Source of the DNA: JAAXHE01 sp964551635
Lineage (GTDB): Bacteria; Latescibacterota; UBA2968; GCA-2709665
DNA length: 50,706 bases
Direction of reading: 5' to 3'
NCBI GenBank assembly: GCA_964551635.1
Contig: CAZKDZ010000058.1
Span: 1 to 50,706, forward strand
The notes beneath the pieces were generated by a model. It did not search any database. It was not told the DNA's origin and saw only the letters and a program-made list of their open reading frames with translations. The position numbers and the translations under genes were made by a program. The number at the start of each line of letters is the position of its first letter. Within the stretch, counting starts at the first letter, position 1. This document shows positions 41,981-50,122 of the stretch, one piece after another.

Positions 41981-43156
41981 TTAGTTCCGGTCCAACACAA
42001 CCGCATATTTTTCTAATGTACCGACGAATCTGTCCACACCTTCCATACGAGGCGGTCTCCAAATGCAAACGGATTCGTTTGCGGCGGTGATGGCTTCAGC
42101 CCGACGCAGACGGGCTCGATCGCTGAATGGATAAAGGAGTTCACTCGTAACGCCATCCGGATCGAACACGTCGAACCTCCCGGACGGATTGATCATATAG
42201 ACGACCCATTCGATCACTGGAGGTCTTGGATGGCCGTAGGAGACGAACAGATATCGGTCCTCAACCAATGTCATAGAATTCACAATCGTAATACTCAGTT
42301 CTTTCAAATCGTCGAAGGTTCCACGCCCGATATCGTGGTAGCGATCGGGCAACGCAACGAATCCGTTCGGTCGCCGGCCAAATTTCGCCGTAATCTCGCC
42401 TGTTACCGCATCGATCTCTTTGATCATGTAGTCATTCGGGCCCAGATAATAGAACACCTGTAACGAAGCGTTATAGCACAGCTTTGCGAGATATCTCATC
42501 CGAAACGACACATAACTCTGTTTCGGATCGGAAAGCGGTGTACGGCTCAAAACTCCCCACGTCGCCGGGTCCCGGCGCTGTAATTCCATGATAAGACTTG
42601 AGTTTACGCGTAGAAAAAACACCCCGTCATTGCGACCGGCGTGAATTTTCGATACACCGATAGATTGGATCCGATCCAGGAATCGGCCCTTGCGATCGTA
42701 CCGGAGGATCTGCCCTTGAACCCCATCAAGGAGATAGACCCTGCCCTCAGGATCTATCGTCATATCGTCAGCCGACAAGTGTTCCCCGGGACCTCTGCCT
42801 GTACGACCGAATGAGCGAATGTACTTTAAGTCCCGGTAGTTGATTTCGTGCGCCTGATGGCTTACACGGTCGGCAACCATCAAGGTGCCTTCAGGTGAAA
42901 TACCCATCCAATCAACACGCCCAATTTCAGGCATGTCCTGATCAAACCCAAGCTCGAAGGTCTCTTGCAATTCAAGCGCCACTTTCCCTGCATAACGCAA
43001 CGGCCTCTCGGGAATGCGCTCTTCATCCAGAATCCCTTCCAGGATGCGATCGCCGCCGCACCCGGCAATAGTACTCACTGTTAGCGCGCCGGCGATCAGA
43101 AAGACGCGCACGGGAAATATCGAGCTCAAATCAGTATAGGTGCGAACCCTGCTCAT
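41981..43156 (-). CDS. Six-bladed beta-propeller lipoprotein 2
   Basis: 391 residues from ATG 43156; the upstream extension to 43231 is part of repeated spacer and not needed. Lipobox at STIAGC, Cys33. The same propeller plan as its neighbours. It is the most diverged of the three: the C-terminal part has YPFSDRARLRRAEAITAANESVCIW and VDRFVG where copies 1 and 3 share FGGHGRV and VAEN. Likely function unknown; probably a surface or periplasmic ligand-binding or sensory partner of the thioredoxin/sigma system encoded upstream. Confidence 0.88.
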   Translation of the reverse strand: MSRVRTYTDLSSIFPVRVFLIAGALTVSTIAGCGGDRILEGILDEERIPERPLRYAGKVALELQETFELGFDQDMPEIGRVDWMGISPEGTLMVADRVSHQAHEINYRDLKYIRSFGRTGRGPGEHLSADDMTIDPEGRVYLLDGVQGQILRYDRKGRFLDRIQSIGVSKIHAGRNDGVFFLRVNSSLIMELQRRDPATWGVLSRTPLSDPKQSYVSFRMRYLAKLCYNASLQVFYYLGPNDYMIKEIDAVTGEITAKFGRRPNGFVALPDRYHDIGRGTFDDLKELSITIVNSMTLVEDRYLFVSYGHPRPPVIEWVVYMINPSGRFDVFDPDGVTSELLYPFSDRARLRRAEAITAANESVCIWRPPRMEGVDRFVGTLEKYAVVLDRN

Positions 43157-43225
43157 TGGTGGACTCCGTTCGTCGCGTGTTCCCTGCCGCCGTCCCTGGC
43201 ATTCCCTTCGGCGGCATCCGAAGGC

Positions 43226-43308
43226 CTTCAATAGGCTTGCCGCGATGTCGACGCGCGACCGAGATTAGCAACGATGTCGATTTCGATTCGTGTAGACACA
43301 TCGACCCG
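43226..43308. repeat. Direct repeat R2
   Basis: Third copy of the R unit, in the spacer between lipoproteins 2 and 3. CTTCAATAGGCTTGCCGCG, then ACGCGCGACC, then TTTCGATTCGTGTAGACACATCGACC. Confidence 0.75.
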
Positions 43309-43380
43309 CGGATCGCCTGCTGGCAGCCGGGAGGATGGATGAGATCAACGCGAAGTCCCTGAGTGTGACGGCGACCCTTC

Positions 43381-44559
43381 TTAGTTCCGGTCCAACACAA
43401 CCGCATATTTTTCTAACGTACCGTTGGAATTCTCCGCAACTTCGGTATGACGAGGCGGTCTCCAAATATATATGGATTCTTTCGCGGCTGTGATGGCGCC
43501 CATCCGCACACGGCCGTGACCGCCGAAAAACTGTAGGCGTTGACTCCATACTTCATCCAAATCGAACACATCAATCGGCCCGGACGGATTTACCATATAG
43601 ACGACCCATTCCCGAACTGGAGATTCCGGGTGGTCGTATGAGACGAACAGATAACGATCCTCAACCAATGTCATAGATGCTACGAGGGTAATTCTCACTT
43701 CTTGCAAATCCTCATAAGTTCCGCGCCCGATATCGTGGTAGCGATCGGGCAATGCGACAAATCCATTCGGGCGCCTGCCGAATTTCGCCGTAACCTCACC
43801 TGTTACCGCATCGATTTGTTTGATCATGTAGTCATTTTGGCCCACATAATAGAACACCTGCAATGAAGCATTGTAGCACAACCTCGCGAATTTCCTCATC
43901 CGAATCGACACGAAACTCTGTTTTCGATTGGAAAGCGGCGTACTGCTTAAGACGCCCCACGTCGCAGGGTCCCGGCGCTGTAGTTCCATGATAAGGCTTG
44001 TTGGGTTTACGCGCAGCGAGAATACCTCTCCCTGGCGATCAGCATGAATCTTCGATACGCCGATAGATTCGGTCCGATCCAAAAACCGGCCCTTGCGATC
44101 ATACCGGTGGATCTGCCCTCCACGCCCATCAACGAGATAGACCCTGCCCTCAGGATCTATCGACATGCTTTCAGCCGACCAATGCTCCCCTAGACCTCTG
44201 CCTGCGCGCCCGAATGAGCGAATGTACATATTGTCCCGGTAGTTGATTTCGTGCGCCTTATTGCTGTCACGATCGGTAATCAACAAGGTGCCCTCAGGTG
44301 AAATACCCATCCAATAAACACGCGCGATCTGAGGCATTTCATTATCAGACCCAAGCTCGATGGTTTCTCGCAATTCGAGCACTATTTTCCCTGCATATCG
44401 CAACGGCCTCTCGGGAATGCGCTCTTCATCCAGAATCCCTTCCAGGATGCGATCCCCGCCGCACCCGGCAATAGTACCCACCACAAGCGCGCCGGCGATC
44501 AGAAAGACGCGCACGGGAAATAACGTGCACGAATCAATGTACGTGTGAACCCGGCTCAT
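43381..44559 (-). CDS. Six-bladed beta-propeller lipoprotein 3
   Basis: 392 residues from ATG 44559. Lipobox at VGTIAGC, Cys33. Propeller motifs as in copies 1 and 2 (MGISPEGTLLITDRDS, YIRSFGRAGRGLGEH, VYLVDGRGGQIHRYDRKGRFLDR). Tandem period to copy 2 is about 1.4 kb. It has no R repeat upstream, so it sits at the outer end of the array nearest the TlpA/sigma operon. Independent promoter not identified. Confidence 0.88.
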   Translation of the reverse strand: MSRVHTYIDSCTLFPVRVFLIAGALVVGTIAGCGGDRILEGILDEERIPERPLRYAGKIVLELRETIELGSDNEMPQIARVYWMGISPEGTLLITDRDSNKAHEINYRDNMYIRSFGRAGRGLGEHWSAESMSIDPEGRVYLVDGRGGQIHRYDRKGRFLDRTESIGVSKIHADRQGEVFSLRVNPTSLIMELQRRDPATWGVLSSTPLSNRKQSFVSIRMRKFARLCYNASLQVFYYVGQNDYMIKQIDAVTGEVTAKFGRRPNGFVALPDRYHDIGRGTYEDLQEVRITLVASMTLVEDRYLFVSYDHPESPVREWVVYMVNPSGPIDVFDLDEVWSQRLQFFGGHGRVRMGAITAAKESIYIWRPPRHTEVAENSNGTLEKYAVVLDRN

Positions 44560-45131
44560 TGGTGTTCTCCCTTCCGGATTCTAATCACTGCTGCCCAAGA
44601 TAGATTGGAAAAGGCGATCCTGGATCCGGAGGTACCTGGTTTTCGTGAGAGTCGTTTCGAAGTGCAAATGCCGGTCGCCTTCTATTGGCCAGGCAGTCCA
44701 GGACAGGAACCGATTTGGGACCGGTGTAGCTGGCGTTCCCGGGAGCGAGGGCATCAGGTGGATCATGTTTTAACTGCAGTTGGAAAAGACGATTGTGGAC
44801 AGGCGTGACGCGGGATGATATTCGTCCTACCGCTCTGACAGTCTACCAATCTTCCCGAACTTGATCGGACTTATTACGTGTCTTGCCTGGCAGCAGGTTG
44901 GTCTGAGATCCCATACTCGGTCCCTTAATGGCCCGCAGAAACATCAGTTCGACTAATTTCAATATAAACAGGGTTAATTGACAATGCAACTTCGCGCGAC
45001 AACGACCGAAAACAGGAAACGCTCCTGAATCCCAGCTCTCAGGAGCGTCCGTGTCGTCCAAATGTTGGAAACGAGTTCCGCTTTTCGATGTGCCTTATCC
45101 CGTCTCGACTCCCACCCCTACGAACCTCGCG
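44560..45131. other. Intergenic region, about 570 bases
   Basis: Contains the hairpin at 45019-45048 and no convincing gene. Short open frames at 44545-44808 (+) and 44843-45061 (-) lack ribosome sites and family features. Confidence 0.5.
45019..45048 (-). terminator. Hairpin after the thioredoxin gene
   Basis: ACGCTCCTGA and TCAGGAGCGT form a perfect 10-bp stem with a 10-base loop, 84 bases after the TlpA-like stop. On the minus strand it is followed by a T-rich stretch (TTTCCTGTTTTC) but no unbroken T-run. Likely terminates the sigma-TlpA operon. Confidence 0.5.
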
Positions 45132-46457
45132 TCAATCAGCCTCAGACAATCCAATCACCCACGTCAACTGATCCTTAATAGTTGCCTTGAAATCGCTGCT
45201 CAGGCCGGTTTTTTCGTAGCGAATGTACCCTTCTCGATCTACAATGCACGTGTACGGAATATTGTCGATACCGAATTCACGTCGCACTTCATCATTGCCA
45301 ATCAGAAAAGTCATGCTCGGCGCCAAACGCGCCTTTATGTCCGAAATGAGGTTCTTGCGCTTACCCTCCCCCTCCTGAGTATCCAGGTTGACGGCCATAA
45401 ACGCTACCGAATCCTTTTGATAGGCACGCGTCAGAGCTTCGAGTTTTGGCAATTCCTCAAGGCATGGACCGCACCAACTGGCCCAGAAATTGATCAACAC
45501 AACCTTCCCATTTAACGCTTCCAAACTCACCGTTTCATCATTCAAGGTCTTCAATGTGAAGATCGACGCAGGTCGCCTCACGCGTTTTTCAACCATCCGG
45601 GCTTTGCGCATTTCTTCAATCTCGGCCTTCAGATCCGCGTAAGCATTAATAATCCCCTCCGCAGAACCGAACTTCCCGACATACGCTCTGCTCCAGAGTT
45701 CGTAGACGGGTTCGCGGTTCACCGAGTTCTTCAGAAGGTCACATGCCAGTCCATACGCAGGATTCCATCGGCGCTGCTCGATGTAGAGCCTCAGCAGATC
45801 CAGCCGAATCCCGTCTACGGTTTTCTGGCGGGTTGCCTGATCCGGGAACGCCGTCACGGGCAGCGCCTCCACCTGCCGCAAGCTGCGACGGATTACCTTC
45901 AATGCCTCCTCCGGCTGATTCGCTAACTGAAAAGCCCGGCTTAACAGTCCTTGTCTTCGGATAATACCTCGCTGGTAACCGTCACCTGCATTGGCATGTA
46001 TGCTCTCTGCGATTGCCAGTGACTTTTGCGCAAATATGAGGGTTTGACTGGGGAAAATCTCCTTATCGATAAAGGACTGTACAATTTTTAGGTATAAACC
46101 GTTCCGATTCGGCTGTAACGCAATAGCTTCCTCAGCCAAACGAAGGAGGAACCCAGGATCATCGACTACGATGCTGTAGTGAATAAACAACGATTCCAGC
46201 GCATCTACCCTCAAATTCGTCTGTGGATATTCTGTGCGGAATTCTTCGAGGGCGAGTATCCCATCCCAGCGCTCTTCTGTTACTTTTGCGCGCGCAAGCT
46301 TCATGCTCGCCTGTGAAAAGCGCCGTTGTTCCTTCCTGGAATAAGTCGGCGCGCCTGCATAAGCGTCCGAGTTCAGAAATATCGCAATCAAAATCAGAAC
46401 AGCGATTTCCATAAGATGACGACTTCGATACTTCATTTCTAACATTGATGTCAACAT
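45132..46457 (-). CDS. TlpA-like periplasmic thioredoxin with N-terminal helical domain
   Basis: 441 residues from ATG 46457 with AGGAGG upstream and only nine bases after the sigma stop. A signal peptide (MEIAVLILIAIFLNSDAYA, cleavage near residue 34) exports the protein. Residues about 40-280 are helical and TPR-like. The C-terminal domain is a TlpA thioredoxin: VVLINFWASWCGPCLEELPKLEAL has the active site WCGPC at 328-332, and the cis-proline loop IDNIPYTCIVDREG is present. It likely carries disulfide exchange in the periplasm, where the lipoproteins lie. Cotranscribed with the sigma factor. Confidence 0.92.
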   Translation of the reverse strand: MLTSMLEMKYRSRHLMEIAVLILIAIFLNSDAYAGAPTYSRKEQRRFSQASMKLARAKVTEERWDGILALEEFRTEYPQTNLRVDALESLFIHYSIVVDDPGFLLRLAEEAIALQPNRNGLYLKIVQSFIDKEIFPSQTLIFAQKSLAIAESIHANAGDGYQRGIIRRQGLLSRAFQLANQPEEALKVIRRSLRQVEALPVTAFPDQATRQKTVDGIRLDLLRLYIEQRRWNPAYGLACDLLKNSVNREPVYELWSRAYVGKFGSAEGIINAYADLKAEIEEMRKARMVEKRVRRPASIFTLKTLNDETVSLEALNGKVVLINFWASWCGPCLEELPKLEALTRAYQKDSVAFMAVNLDTQEGEGKRKNLISDIKARLAPSMTFLIGNDEVRREFGIDNIPYTCIVDREGYIRYEKTGLSSDFKATIKDQLTWVIGLSEAD

Positions 46458-46466
46458 TCGGGCCTC

Positions 46467-47774
46467 CTATTGACGTCTGTTCGCCCAGAAAAGACTGAAA
46501 AGCTTCCGTGCGGCATGGGCTCTAGACCGGTTTAAGGTGAGACTAGCAATATAAACGCCGTCCGACAGGCGCCGTTTTTCGAGTAGTAATGTATGACTTC
46601 CCACCCTCTGGATGTCGTCTACAAGCAATGCAGCCAGCATTCCAGACATATTGTAGACTTTGAGCCCAACGTGCACGGAGTCCACAAAGGCCGAGTCGGG
46701 AATTGTGTATGCAATCGTTACCACGGAATCCGCCGGCGAATCGGACAGTGTCAGCGTCGGCTTGGCAGGACTGTCTGTTGAAGCTTTGCGTTGCTGCGTG
46801 AATCTCGTGGTGTCGGCACTCTCGGTCTGCCCTACCGCGTTTCCCTTCGTTGCGCTTTGCTGAAGGGAAGCTTCCGCCTGTTTGGGACGGTTGACGGGGT
46901 AAGACACGTCGTTATTCTCTATTTCGATTGTCATCTCTGCGGCAGTCGCCGCTGGCTTCGATGACGAATTCGAACCGTTTTCCCACTGGACCATGGCAAC
47001 GAATCCGGAATAGTAAATCCCCGTACCCACAACCGCCGCCGTCAGAATACCGCCAGTTCGCCAGTACGGACTTCGGGAAAAGAATCGCTTCGCACTTGCC
47101 CAGATCGAATCCGGTGTCAACAGGAGCATAGGCGGAAGTGCGGCCATTACCTTCTTCGTCAGTTCAGACGTTGGCTTCTGCTCCTTCAATGTTTCCTCGA
47201 CGATCGGCATGAGATCTTCCCGAAGCTGGTCGCGGCCCACCTGAAGCCTGCCAAGCACGGTGCTTTCAGGTACTTCCAGCATCTCGGCGATTTCCCTGTA
47301 CTTCAACCCCTCCATGTAGTGCAGGAGTACGACTTCCCGATACTTCTCCGGAAGCCGTTCGACGGCACGAAGGACGTGGTTTCGCATCTCTTCCTTCTCG
47401 TAATCGCTGTCCGGCGGCGTCGGCAGACGAACGAACGTATCCGGCAGGACTTCGCCATGCAAGGAAGCTTCCTTGGAATCGTCCAAATCACCAATAGGTA
47501 CGTTCGGTTTGCGTTTTCGATTCCATTCATTGGAGAGATTCATAGCGATACTCCAGACCCACGCGCGAAACTTCGCTGGGTCCTTCAAGGATTTCAGGCG
47601 CCGATATGCCTCTACGAAAGTCGTCTGGACGGTGTCTTCCGCAGCATCGAAATTTCCCGTCCTTCCCACCACCAGGGCGTACACCATCCCCTTGTAACGC
47701 TCAACAAGCGGTTCAAACGCGTCCTTGTCGCCCGACAGGACTCGCCGAACCAATATGCCGTCTGTTGCGTCCAT
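46467..47774 (-). CDS. ECF sigma-70 factor fused to a transmembrane segment and extracytoplasmic FlgD/T9SS-like Ig domain
   Basis: 435 residues from ATG 47774 (GGAGAG upstream); the frame extends to 47846. Residues 5-85 are sigma-2 (KDAFEPLVERYKGMVYALV, DAAEDTVQTTFVEAYRRL). Residues 125-190 are sigma-4 (LPEKYREVVLLHYMEGLKYREIAEMLEVPESTVLGRL). One hydrophobic segment (GGILTAAVVGTGIYYSGFVAMV, 241-263) follows. A Ser/Thr/Ala-rich linker (264-350) leads to a FlgD/T9SS type A-like Ig domain (VVTIAYTIPDSAFVD, VGLKVYNMSGMLAALLV, GVYIASLTLN) and a basic C-terminus ending RKLFSLFW. One reading frame, so it is a single polypeptide. The membrane tether implies that release or proteolysis controls the sigma activity. 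First gene of the operon with TlpA. Confidence 0.88.
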   Translation of the reverse strand: MDATDGILVRRVLSGDKDAFEPLVERYKGMVYALVVGRTGNFDAAEDTVQTTFVEAYRRLKSLKDPAKFRAWVWSIAMNLSNEWNRKRKPNVPIGDLDDSKEASLHGEVLPDTFVRLPTPPDSDYEKEEMRNHVLRAVERLPEKYREVVLLHYMEGLKYREIAEMLEVPESTVLGRLQVGRDQLREDLMPIVEETLKEQKPTSELTKKVMAALPPMLLLTPDSIWASAKRFFSRSPYWRTGGILTAAVVGTGIYYSGFVAMVQWENGSNSSSKPAATAAEMTIEIENNDVSYPVNRPKQAEASLQQSATKGNAVGQTESADTTRFTQQRKASTDSPAKPTLTLSDSPADSVVTIAYTIPDSAFVDSVHVGLKVYNMSGMLAALLVDDIQRVGSHTLLLEKRRLSDGVYIASLTLNRSRAHAARKLFSLFWANRRQ

Positions 47775-48262
47775 AAGCTCTCCACGTCCAAAAATCGGCC
47801 TGGTCTCATTGCCGAAGGCTCCCATATCGATCCCTGCTCCTACCATAATAGTGACGCCCGATCCCGAATCCTAAAAAAAATCGCTAGAAAACCACGTCGC
47901 ACCAACATATCGGTTGTCTGCGGGGAGAGACACTATCCTGCGTTAAATCCGATCAATTGTGGACCGAACCGCCCATCGCTGCGACAATGCAGATTCGCCA
48001 ATTGACGACGCGCGCTGTGTTCACATCGGGTTGCACAATCCGGAAGAATCAGTGATCTAAAGTCAGGAGAAATTGTTGTGTCGACTCCAAGCCGGATTGT
48101 CGGATGGGCCGCTTCGGTCGTTTGTAGCGCCGGATGCGGATACCGTCGCTCTTTTGCGCTTGACATCCGTCGAACGATGCTTGCATAATGACAGCAGTAC
48201 GAACCCGTACGCATGCACCTGATAATGGGCAGGAAACGCAGTCTTTTCACCGTCGGAGCCGG
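47775..48262. other. Divergent intergenic region
   Basis: About 490 bases between the sigma operon and the MBL gene. No promoter of good consensus, repeat or RNA recognised. Bases 47870-47885 contain a run of A's. The open frame antisense here is not coding. Confidence 0.4.
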
Positions 48263-49135
48263 GTGAGCGAATCCAATCGAAAGGGTGAGTCGAGGACCGT
48301 CGGGGACATTCGCGTGACCGCGCTGGATGCGGGGCGGTTCAGCCTCGACGGAGGCACGATGTTCGGCGTGGTCCCCAGGTCGATCTGGGAAAAGAAGATC
48401 CCGCCCGACGAGCGGAACCGGATACAGCTCGGCCTGAACTGCCTGCTGGTGGAGACACCGGCGGAGACCGTTCTGGTTGAAACCGGCGTCGGCGCCGAGA
48501 AGCTGTCCGGGAAGTACCGGGACATTTATGGTGTGGATCCCTCCCGGGGCGTAGTCGACGCGCTGGCCGATGCGGGCGTTGCGCCTGAGGCGGTGGACCG
48601 GGTGGTACTCACCCACCTTCATATGGACCACGCGGGCGGGACAACGGTTCAAACGGACGACGGCTATGAGCCCGCGTTTCCGAACGCCCGGTACATCGTA
48701 CAGCGACAGGAATGGGAAGACGCCGTTGGCGCGGACCGGCAGACCGTTCACGGGTACAACGCCGAGTCGGACCTGTTGCCGCTGGAACGCGCGGGCGTCC
48801 TGGAGCTTGTGGAGGGCGACGTGGAGGTCTGCGATGGCGTGCGCGTTTTTCTCACGCCCGGGCATACGAAGGCGCATCAGTCCGTCCTGGTACAATCGGG
48901 GGACGAAGCCGTCTGTTTCATTGGGGACCTGGTCCCCACGCGACATCATGTGCACCCTGTCTACATCATGGCATTCGATCTATATCCCAGAACGACGTTC
49001 AAGATGCGCCAGCAGGTGCTGAAGCAGGCGGCCGGCGAAGGCTGGTTGGTGGCGTGGCCGCACGACCCGGAGCAGGTCTGGGCATACATCACAGTTGACG
49101 ACAGGGGTGAGTATACACCCGTGGAGGAGCTCTGA
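48263..49135 (+). CDS. MBL-fold metallo-hydrolase
   Basis: 290 residues from GTG 48263 (GGAG five bases before it); an ATG at 48188 is in frame but lacks a ribosome site. Metallo-beta-lactamase fold: metal motif VVLTHLHMDHAGG (HxHxDH) near 120, a second histidine in FLTPGHTKAHQS, the bridging Asp in CFIGDLVPT and a final His in AWPHDPEQVW. Similar to lactonase or alkylsulfatase-like enzymes; the substrate is unknown. The stop is one base before the next ATG, so the pair with the hydroxyacid dehydrogenase is coupled. Confidence 0.88.
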   Translation: MSESNRKGESRTVGDIRVTALDAGRFSLDGGTMFGVVPRSIWEKKIPPDERNRIQLGLNCLLVETPAETVLVETGVGAEKLSGKYRDIYGVDPSRGVVDALADAGVAPEAVDRVVLTHLHMDHAGGTTVQTDDGYEPAFPNARYIVQRQEWEDAVGADRQTVHGYNAESDLLPLERAGVLELVEGDVEVCDGVRVFLTPGHTKAHQSVLVQSGDEAVCFIGDLVPTRHHVHPVYIMAFDLYPRTTFKMRQQVLKQAAGEGWLVAWPHDPEQVWAYITVDDRGEYTPVEEL

Positions 49136-49136
49136 G

Positions 49137-50099
49137 ATGGCAGTGAAGATGGTATTCTGGCCGGCGTTGAAACTGGATTGGATGGCGCGCGTCAGGGAGC
49201 TGGGCGTGGAGGCGTGCGAAGCGGATTCCGAGGCGGCGGCGCTGGACCTGATTGGCGACGCTGACGCGTATTACGGCCGCATGACGCCCTCGCTGCTGGC
49301 CGCGGGAAAGAAGCTGCGGTGGATACAGGCGACGAGCGCGGGCCTTGACGGCTATTATTTCCCTGAATTACGGGAGAGTGCGGTTACGGTAACCAACCTG
49401 CGCGGGATCTACAGCGACGTCATTGCAGAACACGTGTTTGCGTTGCTGCTTTCCCTGGCCAGGGGTGTCCCGGCATATTTCCGGAGCCAGCTGGAGGGTC
49501 GATGGGAGAATAGGAGCATACCGGTAATCCACGTGGCGGGTACAACCCTCGGCGTGCTGGGTCTGGGCGGCATCGGGCTGGCGGTTGCCGAACGGGGCCA
49601 TGCGTTTGGCATGCGCGTGCTCGCCCTGGATCCGGCCCCAAAGGCGCGCCCGGACCACGTCGAGCGGATCTACGGCGTGGACGAATTGCACAAGATGCTG
49701 GGTGAGGTGGATTTCTTCGTCATCTGCGCCCCGCATACAAGCGAGACCGACCGGATGATCGATGCCGCGGCGTTGAAGGCAATGAAATCGAGTGCGGTAT
49801 TCATCAACATCGGGCGGGGAAAGGTGGTGGACCTCGCCGCGCTCACCCGGGCGCTGGAGACCGGCGAAATCGCGGGCGCCGGACTGGACGTCTTCGAGGA
49901 AGAGCCGCTGCCGGAAGGGCATCCGCTGTGGGCGATGGAGAATGTGATGATCACCCCACACGTTGCGGCAATCTCGGACCGGATCGAGGATCGGCGAATC
50001 GGCCTGATTCTGGAAAACATACGGCGGTTCCGGGACGGCGAACCGCTGTTGAACGTGGTAGATAACAAGAGGGGATACGTGGTTTCACTGAGTGAGTAG
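49137..50099 (+). CDS. D-2-hydroxyacid dehydrogenase
   Basis: 320 residues from ATG 49137 with GGAGGAG upstream. NAD motif LGVLGLGGIGLAVAERG near 140. Catalytic residues are Arg in INIGRGKVVD, Glu in LDVFEEEPLPEGHPLW and His in TPHVAAISDR. Distinct from the first dehydrogenase in the window by sequence and neighbours. Likely oxidises a sugar or lactone-derived 2-hydroxy acid produced by the MBL hydrolase upstream (inference). Confidence 0.93.
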   Translation: MAVKMVFWPALKLDWMARVRELGVEACEADSEAAALDLIGDADAYYGRMTPSLLAAGKKLRWIQATSAGLDGYYFPELRESAVTVTNLRGIYSDVIAEHVFALLLSLARGVPAYFRSQLEGRWENRSIPVIHVAGTTLGVLGLGGIGLAVAERGHAFGMRVLALDPAPKARPDHVERIYGVDELHKMLGEVDFFVICAPHTSETDRMIDAAALKAMKSSAVFINIGRGKVVDLAALTRALETGEIAGAGLDVFEEEPLPEGHPLWAMENVMITPHVAAISDRIEDRRIGLILENIRRFRDGEPLLNVVDNKRGYVVSLSE

Positions 50100-50122
50100 C
50101 CGAACCAAAAAGGAGGCTGGCG

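Noticed and set aside
44545..45061. Short frames of 60-87 codons in the gap after lipoprotein 3.
   Set aside because: No ribosome sites or motifs; the region looks non-coding.
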